Notes: generated by a model not told the origin, from the letters alone. A stretch of 64,000 bases of DNA from Nitrosospira multiformis (GCA_017306155.1 JAFKJB010000011.1:1-64000); one strand, 5' to 3'. Shown: positions 19,735 through 29,452, counted from the stretch's first letter. Translations and numbers: made by a program.

Positions 19735-19995
19735 GTTCACCCTGCCTTTATTCTATCCAGAGGGGATCTGCATAAGCCAGATATCGGTCCCGTATCACTG
19801 TCAGCAAGTCCAGCTGAAGTACCCTGCAAGTGCCGGAAGACCGGACACGGGGTCCGGGTTCATGTCAGAAATCGATACCGAAACGTTTAACCCGTGTTGC
19901 AACACGTTTTCATGATAGCACAAGGCGAATTGATAACTGTTCAGTATTTTGAATAATGGATATACTTCAGCCCACACAGCGCCAGATCAAAGAAC

Positions 19996-20829
19996 ATGAA
20001 GATAGCTACCTGGAACGTAAATTCTCTTAAAGTTCGCCTTCCGCAGGTCTTGGAATGGCTGGCATTGAATCAGCCGGACGTGCTGTGCCTCCAGGAAACC
20101 AAGCTGCAGGATGAGCATTTCCCCGTAAGCGAGATTGCCGCTGCGGGCTATCAAACAATCTATTCCGGGCAGAAAACATACAATGGCGTCGCGCTGCTCA
20201 GCAGGCAGCCAATGAGCGAAGTCATTACCGGCATGCCCGGCTTTGAGGATTCCCAAAAGCGTCTTCTCGGGGGCGTTCATGATGACGTTTGCATTGTTTG
20301 CATTTATGTTCCCAATGGGGAGCACGTTACTTCCGAGAAGTATCAATACAAGTTGAGATGGCTGGCAGCGCTGCGGGAATGGCTGCGCGAGATGTTGAGC
20401 AGGCACCGGAAGCTGGTGGTACTGGGAGACTTCAATATCGCTCCGGAAGACTGCGATGTACATGACAGCACATTATGGGAAGGAAAAGTCCTGTTCAGCG
20501 AACTGGAGCGCGCGGCCTTCCGGGAAGTGCTCGATCTCGGCTTTATTGACAGCTTCCGCCTGTTCGAGCAGCCTGAGAAATCGTTTACCTGGTGGGATTA
20601 TCGAATGATGGCTTTCCGCCGCAACATGGGCTTGCGGATAGACCATATTCTGCTGAGCCGCGAGCTTGCGGGCATGTGCACGGCTTGTGCCATAGATAAG
20701 GCTACGCGCAGACTGGAGCGGCCATCCGATCATGCGCCCGTGATGGTGGAGCTGGGTGGGATCGTGCAGGAAAAGGAAAGAAAGCCGGGGTCAGAAACTC
20801 TTATCCGTGTCTCGGCAAGCGAGACATGA
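19996..20829 (+). CDS. xth: exodeoxyribonuclease III
   Basis: 277 aa of the exonuclease III / AP endonuclease family. MKIATWNVNSLKVRLPQVLEWL opens the protein, followed by the metal-binding Glu in LCLQETKL, GDFNIAPEDCDVHD, FTWWDYR, GLRIDHILLS and the catalytic His in SDHAPVMVEL. It acts on abasic sites and 3' blocks in DNA repair. The last 20 residues extend past the usual end. The stop codon lies inside a 13-bp tandem duplication (20825-20850), which may have altered the C-terminus. Confidence 0.95.
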   Translation: MKIATWNVNSLKVRLPQVLEWLALNQPDVLCLQETKLQDEHFPVSEIAAAGYQTIYSGQKTYNGVALLSRQPMSEVITGMPGFEDSQKRLLGGVHDDVCIVCIYVPNGEHVTSEKYQYKLRWLAALREWLREMLSRHRKLVVLGDFNIAPEDCDVHDSTLWEGKVLFSELERAAFREVLDLGFIDSFRLFEQPEKSFTWWDYRMMAFRRNMGLRIDHILLSRELAGMCTACAIDKATRRLERPSDHAPVMVELGGIVQEKERKPGSETLIRVSASET

Positions 20830-20850
20830 CAAGCGCCCATGACAAGCGCC
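20825..20850. repeat. exact 13-bp tandem duplication at the end of xth
   Basis: CATGACAAGCGCC occurs twice head to tail (20825-20837 and 20838-20850). The xth stop codon (20827-20829) lies in the first copy. Confidence 0.9.
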
Positions 20851-20918
20851 CGTTACAGCTTTTCACGGATCATCTTCGATGAGAAGGGGAAGGCTGACCG
20901 GTCAGGCAGCAATGCACA

Positions 20919-21653
20919 CTAGCGAATTGTACGGGGCTCGATCAGGCCCATGGAAAGCGCACGCGATATGGCTTGCTGACGATTGACAACCCCCAGTTTA
21001 TGAACGACATTCTGCAGGTGAAAAGTCACTGTCCGCTCCGAGATCTTGACGATGTTGGCGATTTCCCATCCGGTTTTACCCTCTGCGGCCCATAACAGAC
21101 ATTCCTGTTCCCTTTTGGTCAGGTTGGCCTTCTTTACGGGTAGCGGACCTTTACTGAGGACAATGCGCTGCACCGCCTCATGCAGATAGCAGGTTAACAG
21201 TTGTGCTTTACCCATTGTGGAGATAATGTCGCTTTGTGCCTCACGCGACTCTCTTGAGGTAGCCAGGCTCAACATGGCGGCTTCGCCGCATCCGCCATGA
21301 ACCGAAAAACTGGCTCCGCTGACCAGCCCGCAATCCTTGGCCTCGTTTCTTACGCGCGCCTCTCTTTGCCCCTTGAAAACTTCCTTCTTCCATACGACCG
21401 GAATAGACGTTCTGGCGCAATGCGAAACCGTAGGATCGAAATTGGCATAGCCCTCCTTGTCATAATGTTTACGCCACTCCTCCGGATAACAACTGAGGAT
21501 GAAGCGATAAGGGCGGGTAAGAGAAGTGTTCACCTGAACACCATACAGAAAATGCTCGAATCCCATTGCGCGGATAATGGTTGTGGTAGCGCTGTGCAAT
21601 TCGTCCACCGAATCGCAATTCATCAATGATTCGAATAAGGTCAAATTATCCAT
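20919..21653 (-). CDS. LuxR-family quorum-sensing transcription regulator
   Basis: 244 aa. The N-terminal autoinducer-binding domain keeps the ligand-pocket pattern W-x3-Y...D-P...W (EEWRKHYDKEGYANFDPTV, then PVVWKK) and the later GLVSGASFSVHG. The C-terminal LuxR helix-turn-helix runs LTKREQECLLWAAEGKTGWEIANIVKISERTV to the end. It should bind an acyl-homoserine lactone and a lux-box operator. GAGGG lies just before ATG 21653. The cognate synthase is not adjacent: the only luxI in the window is at 55055, with its own lux box. Pairing of the two is inferred. Confidence 0.9.
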   Translation of the reverse strand: MDNLTLFESLMNCDSVDELHSATTTIIRAMGFEHFLYGVQVNTSLTRPYRFILSCYPEEWRKHYDKEGYANFDPTVSHCARTSIPVVWKKEVFKGQREARVRNEAKDCGLVSGASFSVHGGCGEAAMLSLATSRESREAQSDIISTMGKAQLLTCYLHEAVQRIVLSKGPLPVKKANLTKREQECLLWAAEGKTGWEIANIVKISERTVTFHLQNVVHKLGVVNRQQAISRALSMGLIEPRTIR

Positions 21654-22081
21654 GATTTCCCTCTCATGATACTTCTCGTTACGAGCTGAGATATTGCATG
21701 CGAAGCTTTACCAAACATTCCTGCTCATCCTGCCGATGGGGGTTTGCCAACGTTTCCATTCGCGCTTATCCCGGCTCTTAATGGCAAATGGGATCGGGCC
21801 GGAGAAAATGCTTCCCTATAGCGTGAATCATCTTAACGTACCCTGATTCGACAATCATAGTATACGGCGACACTCGTTTCCAAACTATGACAGTCATCTA
21901 TGTTGAACGCTTGTCGCATCGAGCCTTCGCTGTCGGAGCGAGGCTCTTTCAGGAACCGTCAGGAATATTGTGGCAGAAAATCGGTGCCTTATTTGCGGCA
22001 GATTAAGACATTATGCGTGATATCAGCTTTTTCGAAAGGAGGAAAAAAAGGTAAAAAGCGGCCTATTTCAGCTATTCTCTG
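21654..22081. other. upstream region of the luxR gene
   Basis: About 430 bases with no supported gene (an ORF at 21900-22094 has no features). It holds the hairpin at 21921-21946 listed separately. No lux-box-like dyad was found here. Confidence 0.5.
21921..21946. repeat. strong hairpin upstream of luxR
   Basis: GAGCC-t-TCGCT pairs with AGCGA-GGCTC around a GTCGG loop, giving a 10-bp stem with one bulged base. Neither side carries a long T run, so it may be a structure or protein site rather than a simple terminator. Confidence 0.5.
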
Positions 22082-23128
22082 TCACTTTCCATAAGCCAGG
22101 ATGGGTCTCGGCCTGCGCCAGAATTTGCGCGAATCGCTGCGCGTCGCGGTGAAGCTTTTGCCGCTGCTCTCATCAGGCGCTGTGAGCGTTATCTCATCGA
22201 ATTGTCCGCGCCTGAACATCCTCCATAGCGGATCAAACCACTGCCTCTCCATCTCTTTGATGTTTTCGCGCCAGCCGTACGCATCCCGATATCGGGCTCT
22301 TCCCTGCAATTCATCCAGCACCACCAGATGCCTGCCTGTCCTGGCAGAGGTCTCCCACGCCGCCGCGTCGACAGGAAGCGGAGCGTGATCGATATTACAC
22401 GCCGAGGCCAGCGAAACTGCAAGAATTTCGTTACTCCAGACATGTGTATACGGCGAAACAAGCGATTCAGGCAGCGTCCCTCCTCCCCAGAACCAGACAC
22501 TGTTGACCGCAAGTTCTCCACGCGCCTCGCGAGCCTGATTCAGAGGGTGCTCGTGCAGCAACATCTGAATCTCATTGGCCAGGCTGTGCCAGAAGGTATT
22601 GTTCGCACCGAAGGGCAGTCTGTTCCGGATATCCCGATTTACAGCTTCACTGAGTAAATGGGTATGGGGCAAGGTCGGTTCCAGCAGGCGAAGATACCAG
22701 CGGTCCGGTTTTAGCGGGAAGAGGCTTATCCCCTGATTTGCGGCGAAATGGCGGTTCAACAGGTCGGTGAACTGCTGGGCTTCTTCCAGTGAAATGCGAA
22801 AAACATGGCTGTCGGCCAGCAGAATATGGTCTCGCTCGAGCCGCAAGTGCACCGGGTCCGCACGGATCCAGTGACTTTTTTCCGTTTTTACCGCTTCTCC
22901 GTCGTCTCCGCTATCGGTTTGCAGGGTAATGGGTGCAACCGGCCAATCCTGCTGTTTTGCGGCACCGAAAGCGCGGCAAAGCCACCCCTCTATCCCCTCC
23001 GGTTTATCTTCCGTGACGGAACATTTTGCCAGCAGGTTCTCCAGGCCGGGCAGGGGCAGGTCGCGGTAGATTTCAGGAAGTGGCGGGTCCGGCCAGAAGA
23101 GCGCCGGTACCAGCAAATGCAGGTTCAT
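22082..23128 (-). CDS. conserved hypothetical protein (phosphoglycerate mutase-like annotation in relatives)
   Basis: 348 aa, soluble, with no signal or membrane segment. From memory, proteins of this kind in betaproteobacteria are annotated as RegA-like or cofactor-independent phosphoglycerate-mutase-like (COG4255). I see none of the catalytic motifs of true phosphoglycerate mutases. Recognisable conserved-looking blocks are LLVPALFWPDP at the start, LKPDRWYLRL near residue 138, NRLPFGANNTFWHSLANEIQMLLHEHP near 170 and VNSVWFWGGG near 208. The gene lies 95 bases downstream of pmbA on the same strand. Function is not established. Confidence 0.65.
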   Translation of the reverse strand: MNLHLLVPALFWPDPPLPEIYRDLPLPGLENLLAKCSVTEDKPEGIEGWLCRAFGAAKQQDWPVAPITLQTDSGDDGEAVKTEKSHWIRADPVHLRLERDHILLADSHVFRISLEEAQQFTDLLNRHFAANQGISLFPLKPDRWYLRLLEPTLPHTHLLSEAVNRDIRNRLPFGANNTFWHSLANEIQMLLHEHPLNQAREARGELAVNSVWFWGGGTLPESLVSPYTHVWSNEILAVSLASACNIDHAPLPVDAAAWETSARTGRHLVVLDELQGRARYRDAYGWRENIKEMERQWFDPLWRMFRRGQFDEITLTAPDESSGKSFTATRSDSRKFWRRPRPILAYGK

Positions 23129-23223
23129 TATTCAGGCAATTCAGGACGACTCGGGCGGATAATATAATATCAAGGCAAGGGAGGAGAGGCCAGATCAGGA
23201 AACCGCACGTTCAACCTGAACGC

Positions 23224-24582
23224 CTAGCCGCCAGCAACCGTCATCCGATCTATGAGCAATGAGCCGCATTGCTTGGAACCGCGCACGATTACGTCGTTCC
23301 CTACTGCGGAGATGCCAGGCAGCATGTCTTTCAGATTTCCTGCAATCGTTATTTCCTCAACCGGGTAGCGGATTTCTCCGTCTTCGACCCAGTATCCCGC
23401 CGCCCCTCTGGAGTAATCCCCGGTAACATTGTTTACACCGTGGCCGAGCAACTCGGTCACAAGCACGCCTTTATCCATTTTTCTGAGCAGTTCGGCAAAA
23501 GTCATCCCGGCGCCATTGTCCAGGATCAGGTTATGACTGCCCCCGGCATTTCCGGTTGTGACAAGTCCCAGTTTGCGGGCGGAGTAACTGCCGAGAAAGT
23601 AGCCTTGTACCACCCCATTTTCCACGATGTTACGATCACGGGTCGCTACCCCTTCATTATCGAAAGATCCGCTGCCCAGGCCTTTTTTCAGATGCGGCCG
23701 TTCGCGTATCTGGATATCCGGCGCAAATACCTGCCTGCCGATACTGTCGAGGAGGAATGAGGATTTGCGGTAAAGACTGCCCCCGCTCACTGCCCCGACG
23801 AAATGTCCGATCAGGCTGGGTGCAATCGGGGCCTCGAACAGGACGGGAACTTCGCAGGTAGCGATTTTCTTCGCGCCCAGGCGCCCGGCACTACGTGTTC
23901 CGGCTTTCTTCCCGACCGCATCGGCATGCTCCAGGTCGGAAGCATCACGTGCTACACTGTACCAATAGTCCCGCTGCATGCTGTCATCGTGGCTCGCAAT
24001 CATCGCGCAACTGATACTGTGGCGGGAAGAAGGATAGCCGCCCATGAATCCCAGGCTGTTTGCGTAGATAAACTGCGATTCGCCCAGCGAGATGCTGGCT
24101 CCTTCAGAATTGGTAATGCGCTTATCGACTGCAAATGCGGCCGCTTCGCAGGTTTGCGCCAGTTCTATTGCCTGCTCGACCGGCAAGTTCCAGGGAAAAT
24201 ACAATTCGAGATCGGGAAATTCGCGCGCCAGCAAATCGGGATCGGCCAGGCCGGCACAATCGTCGGTGGCTGTATGGCGGGCAATCGAGAGTGCCGCGGT
24301 GACCGTATCGCTTATCGCCTGCGGCGAAAAATCCGAGGTGCTGGCATGCCCGCGCTTCTGCCCGACGTAAACAGTTACTGACAGTCCCTTGTCGCGGTTG
24401 TACTCTATCGTTTCCACCTGCCCCCGCCGTACCGTGACATTCTGGCCAAAACCATCTGAAACATCGGTTTCGCACGCGCTGGCGCCCCCTTTGCGCGCAT
24501 GGTGCAGGACGTCCTGCGCGATTTGCTGAAGCACTGAAAACGAATAGGAAAAACGTTGTGAAGGCAGGGCATTATCATTCAT
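23224..24582 (-). CDS. pmbA: PmbA/TldE family metalloprotease subunit
   Basis: 452 aa. PmbA (TldE) pairs with TldD to form a protease that matures microcin B17 and degrades CcdA in Escherichia coli. The match is seen in the N-terminal domain (VRRGQVETIEYNRDKGLSVTVYVGQKRGHASTSD) and in the C-terminal part (FDNEGVATRDRNIVENGVVQGYFLGSYSARKLGL, GVLVTELLGHGVNNVTGDYSRGAAGYWVE). The end, ISAVGNDVIVRGSKQCGSLLIDRMTVAGG, is typical of the family. It is divergent from yjgA, a conserved pairing. tldD is not in the window. Confidence 0.95.
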   Translation of the reverse strand: MNDNALPSQRFSYSFSVLQQIAQDVLHHARKGGASACETDVSDGFGQNVTVRRGQVETIEYNRDKGLSVTVYVGQKRGHASTSDFSPQAISDTVTAALSIARHTATDDCAGLADPDLLAREFPDLELYFPWNLPVEQAIELAQTCEAAAFAVDKRITNSEGASISLGESQFIYANSLGFMGGYPSSRHSISCAMIASHDDSMQRDYWYSVARDASDLEHADAVGKKAGTRSAGRLGAKKIATCEVPVLFEAPIAPSLIGHFVGAVSGGSLYRKSSFLLDSIGRQVFAPDIQIRERPHLKKGLGSGSFDNEGVATRDRNIVENGVVQGYFLGSYSARKLGLVTTGNAGGSHNLILDNGAGMTFAELLRKMDKGVLVTELLGHGVNNVTGDYSRGAAGYWVEDGEIRYPVEEITIAGNLKDMLPGISAVGNDVIVRGSKQCGSLLIDRMTVAGG

Positions 24583-24731
24583 AGGCGGCGACCCGGGGAA
24601 TTCAGGGAGTTCAGGGGTTATAGGGATTATATTGAGTAGCTATCCTGTACCGCAACTTTCCCAGGAACCGGGAGGGCAGCCCAGGAGGAGTCAGATGATG
24701 TGCCAGTGGCGTATGATAGCAGTTTATTAAT

Positions 24732-25289
24732 TTGGGAAGCGCCTTGGAAGAGAATCCGGCAGATAATTCAGAACGGGAAGCGCGGCCGAGCAAGACCAAA
24801 CGCAAGAAGGAAATGCACGCGCTCCAGGATATAGGTGAGTCGCTCGTTCAACTCGATTCAAGGCGTCTGATCGAACTCGGTCTGTCGGACGGTTTGATGG
24901 AGGCGGTACTGGAAGCGAAACGCATGCGCAAGCATGGTGCCCTCCGCCGGCAGATGCAGCTTATTGGCAAACTGATGCGCGATGTCGATGCAGAACCCAT
25001 TCGGAAGAAGCTCGATCTATGGGGAAATTTAAGCGCCGAAAATACGGCGCGCCTGCATCAACTGGAACGCTGGCGCGAGCGCCTGATGGCGGACGAGCAG
25101 ATGCAGGCCCTCGATGAACTGGGGCAGAAGTATCCCACCGCAGATTTGCAGCAGTTGCGCACACTTGCGCGCAACGCTGTGAAGGAGAAGCTCGCAAACA
25201 AGCCTCCTAAAAGCTTTCGCGCATTATTCCAGGAATTGCAGAAGATCATTCCTGCTACAGACGAAAGACGTAGTGAAGGAATCGACTGA
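24732..25289 (+). CDS. yjgA: YjgA/DarP family ribosome-associated protein (DUF615)
   Basis: 185 aa, highly charged. The family pattern is present: KTKRKKEMHALQDIGESLVQL, ELGLSDGLMEAVLEAKRMRKHGALRRQMQLIGKLMRDVD, and C-terminal PKSFRALFQELQKII. The family is associated with late 50S ribosome assembly. Two TTG codons are possible starts (24732 and 24744). The second is better spaced from GGGAAG, so the real protein may lack four residues. It is divergent from pmbA, as in many proteobacteria. Confidence 0.9.
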   Translation: MGSALEENPADNSEREARPSKTKRKKEMHALQDIGESLVQLDSRRLIELGLSDGLMEAVLEAKRMRKHGALRRQMQLIGKLMRDVDAEPIRKKLDLWGNLSAENTARLHQLERWRERLMADEQMQALDELGQKYPTADLQQLRTLARNAVKEKLANKPPKSFRALFQELQKIIPATDERRSEGID

Positions 25290-25336
25290 TCACAGGCGCA
25301 GCTTTCCGGGGAACGGCGTGACCGATATTTTCAGAG

Positions 25337-26446
25337 CTAGAATTTGATCCCCGTACCCACCAGGCGGGATGAGGTGATCTTGTAAGCAAATTCAGCCGGT
25401 TCGAGGCTATCCCGCTCGTGCCCCGCTACTTCGGCCTGCGGGTACATGAAAAATGGCAGTTCACCCAGGACGCTGTCTTGCGCCAGCCTGATATCCCGGT
25501 TGTGGTTGAACGCCACCCAGTTCATTTCCCATGAGCCGAAGAGTTTTTCGCGTAATTCGACCACTCGCGGATGTTCAATGGAGAGTCCTTCATCCAGCGC
25601 AAGTTGACGCACATCCGCGGGATCCACAGGTACCCAGCCAAGGCCGGCCAGATAGAATTCAGGGCGGCAATGCTGGGCTGTAGTGATATCTTCTGCCTGG
25701 CCAAGCGTTTTGTGCGCCACTGATTCGTCAATGCGGATGCCATAGTTATCTCTCGCGGGGATGCCTGCCGCGCGCGCCAGTCCTACAAACAATGCGTTCA
25801 GATCGGCGCACTTGCCGCCAAGATGACCGCTTTCCAGCATGGCTTTGATGTTACCCCGGCCGCAGCCGCGCGTGGCCGGGTCGCTGTAGGAATTTTCGAC
25901 CACCCAGTCATATATCGCGCGCGCTTTCTGCAACTGCGATTGGGCTTTGGCCTCCTTGGTAATGGATAGCGCAGTTTTGCGGACGATGCCGTCCAGCGGA
26001 ATAAATTTGGTGGACCGCAGATAATGCCTCACGTCCGCGGGAAATGCGCTCGATTTACCTTCCCTATAGCGCTCCAGGTTGACAGCGCGGTCCGATGTTT
26101 TGATCACGCTGCTCACCGTTACGCTGCGGGGACCGCCACGGTTCCATTCAGCGTAAAACATGGGCGAGGTTGTTCCCGGAACATTCTCGAATCTGGCCGT
26201 GCTTGCGGTCCCGCTCCAGACACTTCCCTGGGAGAACTGGTGGGGAGAATCCTCCGTATCCGGCAGTGGCAGCCACAAGCGTGCTTTTTTTCCATCCTCC
26301 GGAAGATCAATTTTATAAGTCACACGATAAGTGTAGCGTCGCGGTGGAATAACCGGTTGGCCAGCTTGCTGGCCGAATACTGATGGCGCGACGGGAAATA
26401 ATACGGCGCTCACCCCGGCCAGTTTGATAAAATCCCTGCGTTTCAT
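25337..26446 (-). CDS. Tat-exported transglutaminase-like protein
   Basis: 369 aa from ATG 26446, chosen because GGAGAGGA precedes it and it opens with a twin-arginine signal (MKRRDFIKLAGVSAVLFPVAPSVFGQ). The transglutaminase-like core has the catalytic Cys in GGKCADLNALFVGLARAAGIPAR, then His in AQHCRPEFYLAGLGWVPVDPAD with the following Asp. These proteins act as periplasmic cysteine proteases or amidases, or only as binding modules; the substrate is unknown. The ORF continues 33 codons upstream without a ribosome site. It is divergent from the esterase gene at 26554. Confidence 0.82.
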   Translation of the reverse strand: MKRRDFIKLAGVSAVLFPVAPSVFGQQAGQPVIPPRRYTYRVTYKIDLPEDGKKARLWLPLPDTEDSPHQFSQGSVWSGTASTARFENVPGTTSPMFYAEWNRGGPRSVTVSSVIKTSDRAVNLERYREGKSSAFPADVRHYLRSTKFIPLDGIVRKTALSITKEAKAQSQLQKARAIYDWVVENSYSDPATRGCGRGNIKAMLESGHLGGKCADLNALFVGLARAAGIPARDNYGIRIDESVAHKTLGQAEDITTAQHCRPEFYLAGLGWVPVDPADVRQLALDEGLSIEHPRVVELREKLFGSWEMNWVAFNHNRDIRLAQDSVLGELPFFMYPQAEVAGHERDSLEPAEFAYKITSSRLVGTGIKF

Positions 26447-26553
26447 AATCCTCTCCCTGCCATGGCCTTGTATATCAGAAATATCAGAATCGAAAAGTAC
26501 GAATCTAATCCCCTGTCCCACCCAAGTCAACGGGTCGATCTTCATTTTCTTTC

Positions 26554-27240
26554 ATGATTTCCGGTTCCAGCGATCTGCTTCCTTTCATCGAGCTGGAAAC
26601 AGCCGCTCATCCTGCCCGTGCGATTATCTGGATGCATGGCCTGGGTGCCGATGGCAGTGATTTTGCACCCATTGTGGATGAGCTTGCGCTGTCTTCCATT
26701 CCAGCCGTCCGTTTCGTGTTTCCCCATGCACCCATGAGACCCGTCAGCATCAACCGGGGAATGGTCATGCGCGCATGGTATGACTATGATATTGCCGATG
26801 GAAGCGCGGCGCTTCAGGAGAATATGGCAAGCCTGCGGGAGTCGCAGCGGGCCGTCGAAGCCCTGGTGAACCACGAAATGCAGCGAGGGCTCAAGCCAGA
26901 GAATATCGTTCTGGCGGGCTTCTCTCAGGGGGGTGCCCTTGCGCTGTTCGCCGGTTTGCGCTATCCGGAAAAACTGGCGGGAATCATGGCGCTTTCATGT
27001 TATCTGCCAGCGCCGCAGACCCTTGCGGAAGAGGCGCACCCTGCCAATTTCGCCGTGCCAATCTTGATGGCGCATGGTGTGGCGGACACTGTCATTCCGA
27101 TAACCCTGGCGGCTGCATCGCGCGAGCAATTGCGGGAATCGGGTTATCCGGTGGAATGGCGCGAGTATGGAATGGCGCATACTGTGTGCAGGGAAGAGAT
27201 ACAGGATATTCGTAACTGGCTGCAACGCGTGCTGGCCTGA
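26554..27240 (+). CDS. carboxylesterase / phospholipase family alpha/beta hydrolase
   Basis: 228 aa of the abhydrolase_2 family. The catalytic triad is visible: Ser in LAGFSQGGALALF (about residue 118), Asp in HGVADTVIP (about 175) and His in YGMAHTVC (about 210). The oxyanion region is AIIWMHGLGADGSDF. It hydrolyses short-chain esters or lysophospholipids in relatives. The start at 26554 gives the normal family length. No partner gene is adjacent. Confidence 0.9.
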   Translation: MISGSSDLLPFIELETAAHPARAIIWMHGLGADGSDFAPIVDELALSSIPAVRFVFPHAPMRPVSINRGMVMRAWYDYDIADGSAALQENMASLRESQRAVEALVNHEMQRGLKPENIVLAGFSQGGALALFAGLRYPEKLAGIMALSCYLPAPQTLAEEAHPANFAVPILMAHGVADTVIPITLAAASREQLRESGYPVEWREYGMAHTVCREEIQDIRNWLQRVLA

Positions 27241-27457
27241 GCAGGATTACTTTCCGTAATCCATCCAGGTACAGCAAGTGCAATTGCAGGCGGCATCTCC
27301 CGCCTTATCCTCTCGATCCTCTTGGTTCTCCGGTGGCAAGGTTACCCTTCTTCACAAAATTTCAACACATACCTGAAACATTCTTCACATAGGCTTACTC
27401 TATACTGAGTAGTGTAGGGTATCTGCAAGTATTTTAATTGTGATTGGAGGAAGTGCC

Positions 27458-27922
27458 ATGCATGCGTCTATCCAACAACAGGACGCCGACAAACTCCCGG
27501 GCCAGGTACCGGGATCGGCATCAGCTCAAGGAAGCACAGTGGCGCAACGAATCGCGCATATCGATGATGACCCGGATATTCGGGATACGGTCAGGCGTAT
27601 TCTGGAAGCAAACGAATATGCGGTCGAAAGTTATCAGACCATGAATGATTTCATGGTATCGCTATGGAATTCAGCCAATCCCCCCGATCTGGCAATTCTC
27701 GACGTGATGGTTGAAACAATGGATGCAGGTCTGGAAGCCTATGTGGAAATACACAAACGTTTCCCCGGGCTTCACCTGATATTCATGACTTCGCTCGGCG
27801 AGGAAATTCGCCCTTATTTCACTGGCCTCTCTGATGAGTGGATTCTGATCATGGAAAAACCGGTCGAGCCGACCAGTTTCTTATCGATCATTCATAGCCG
27901 GCTGGAGAATAGCGAATCCTGA
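27458..27922 (+). CDS. response regulator (receiver domain)
   Basis: 154 aa. A 35-residue non-conserved leader precedes a receiver domain with the acidic pair in HIDDDPDIRD, the phosphoacceptor Asp in AILDVMVETMD, Thr/Ser in IFMTSLGEE and Lys in IMEKPVEP. There is no output domain. ATG 27458 has GGAGG upstream; an in-frame ATG at 27440 lacks one. The histidine kinase gene starts 27 bases after the stop, so this is a two-component pair. Confidence 0.88.
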   Translation: MHASIQQQDADKLPGQVPGSASAQGSTVAQRIAHIDDDPDIRDTVRRILEANEYAVESYQTMNDFMVSLWNSANPPDLAILDVMVETMDAGLEAYVEIHKRFPGLHLIFMTSLGEEIRPYFTGLSDEWILIMEKPVEPTSFLSIIHSRLENSES

Positions 27923-27949
27923 AGCAGAATTTTCCTGGAGACTTTAACC

Positions 27950-29452
27950 ATGGCGGTTGTCAAGTTTTCCTGGAACCCGTCCGACAAGAATCGCTTCGCG
28001 CTTCCCGGAGTAGGGACAAACGCTGCGAAGCTCAGCGATGAAGTATTAATCAATAATGCCCGATGGTTTATTATCTTCCGGTGGGGCGTTATCGGAGTTC
28101 TTCTGCTTTTTCAGGTGCTCGCGCTCATTGCCTCGGACGAGCTTACGAAAATCGGCATTACCCACCAGCAAGGGTGGCCGCTTGCGGTAACGCTGGTATT
28201 ATTCATTGCAAATGTCATTTACATTCAAGCTCTGGATTTTCAGCGGCACACAAAATATAACTCGCCCGCTATAAATATCTGGGCCCAGATCATTGTCGAT
28301 CTTCTGTGCCTGTCGGTAGTCGTGCATTTTATCGGCAGCATCGCAACTCCGGCCCCCTTCTTTTACGTGCTGCATATAGCGCTAGCGTGCATCTTTTTCT
28401 CGACCCTGGAAAGCCTGGTGGTGACCGGCCTGGTATGCGTCATGTATGCCACCGTTTTGCTGGATGAACATCCGCTTATTTTTATGGCGCCCCAAGCGCT
28501 GGCCATTGATCCTGGCATATCCGTTCTGAGTCCGCTCAAGATCAATATTTTCCTGTGGATGTTTACGCTCGATGTGCTCTTTATCACTGTCTGGTATGTC
28601 GTCTCAAGGCTGGCGATTGTAGTGCGCATTCATGAGCACAATCTTGTCGATGCCTACGAAGAAATCAGGCGTGCGCAAGTGGAGAAAGACCGTTATGCAG
28701 TGCTGATGACACATCAGCTCAAGGCCCCGCTCGATGCCATCCGCAGCAAGATAAGCCTTGTAAAAGGAGGATATTGCGGCGAGGTATCGCCTGAAATAAG
28801 AGAAGTGGTATTGAAGATCGATCATCGCGCTTCCGGCATGGCCGCCCTCATTCTGGATGTTCTCAAGCTGGAACGGTTGAAAGCCGCGGCGCGTGACAAC
28901 AATGCAAGAGAGCAGGTCAGCATTGAAACAGTGATCCGCAAATGCATCGATAAATTAGGGCCGATCGCCAGTTCCCGTCATATCGACGTAAAGGTATCGC
29001 TCCAGGACTTTGCCGTTGAGGGCATTCCCAATCAGCTTGAAATACTGCTTGAAAATGTCATTTCAAACGCGCTTGCTTATTCATATGACAACACAACGGT
29101 AGAAATTGTAGCTGCCGTTGAAGGCGCAGGCTCATACGGTATCGTAACCGTTACCGATCATGGGATAGGAATCGGCGAAAAAGACCTGCCGCATATTTTC
29201 GATGAATATTTTTACACTCCGCGAGCGGCACTGCATAACAGGACTTCGAGCGGAATAGGCTTGTCGATCGTCAAGACCGTGGCCGAAAACAACAAACTAC
29301 AGATCAGGATTTCCAGCGAACAGAATGTCGGGACAGCTTTTTCCGTTATTTTTCCCAAGATAATAGCGGTAGCCTTTCCCGAAACGGAAGTGTCTCCGGA
29401 GGGGAGCATCACGACATCGGCTCCGACACCCATTTCTTTCTCAGGATCTTGA
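27950..29452 (+). CDS. membrane sensor histidine kinase
   Basis: 500 aa. About six membrane helices occupy residues 35-220. A dimerisation/phosphoacceptor helix follows with the H-box variant MTHQLKAPLDAI (His near residue 254). The HATPase domain has N box NVISNALAYS, G1 TDHGIGIG, F-box HIFDEYF and G2 SGIGLSIVK. The H-box differs from the common SHELRTPL but keeps His. The signal sensed is unknown. Its last 44 bases overlap the 3' end of the convergent arfB gene. Confidence 0.9.
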   Translation: MAVVKFSWNPSDKNRFALPGVGTNAAKLSDEVLINNARWFIIFRWGVIGVLLLFQVLALIASDELTKIGITHQQGWPLAVTLVLFIANVIYIQALDFQRHTKYNSPAINIWAQIIVDLLCLSVVVHFIGSIATPAPFFYVLHIALACIFFSTLESLVVTGLVCVMYATVLLDEHPLIFMAPQALAIDPGISVLSPLKINIFLWMFTLDVLFITVWYVVSRLAIVVRIHEHNLVDAYEEIRRAQVEKDRYAVLMTHQLKAPLDAIRSKISLVKGGYCGEVSPEIREVVLKIDHRASGMAALILDVLKLERLKAAARDNNAREQVSIETVIRKCIDKLGPIASSRHIDVKVSLQDFAVEGIPNQLEILLENVISNALAYSYDNTTVEIVAAVEGAGSYGIVTVTDHGIGIGEKDLPHIFDEYFYTPRAALHNRTSSGIGLSIVKTVAENNKLQIRISSEQNVGTAFSVIFPKIIAVAFPETEVSPEGSITTSAPTPISFSGS

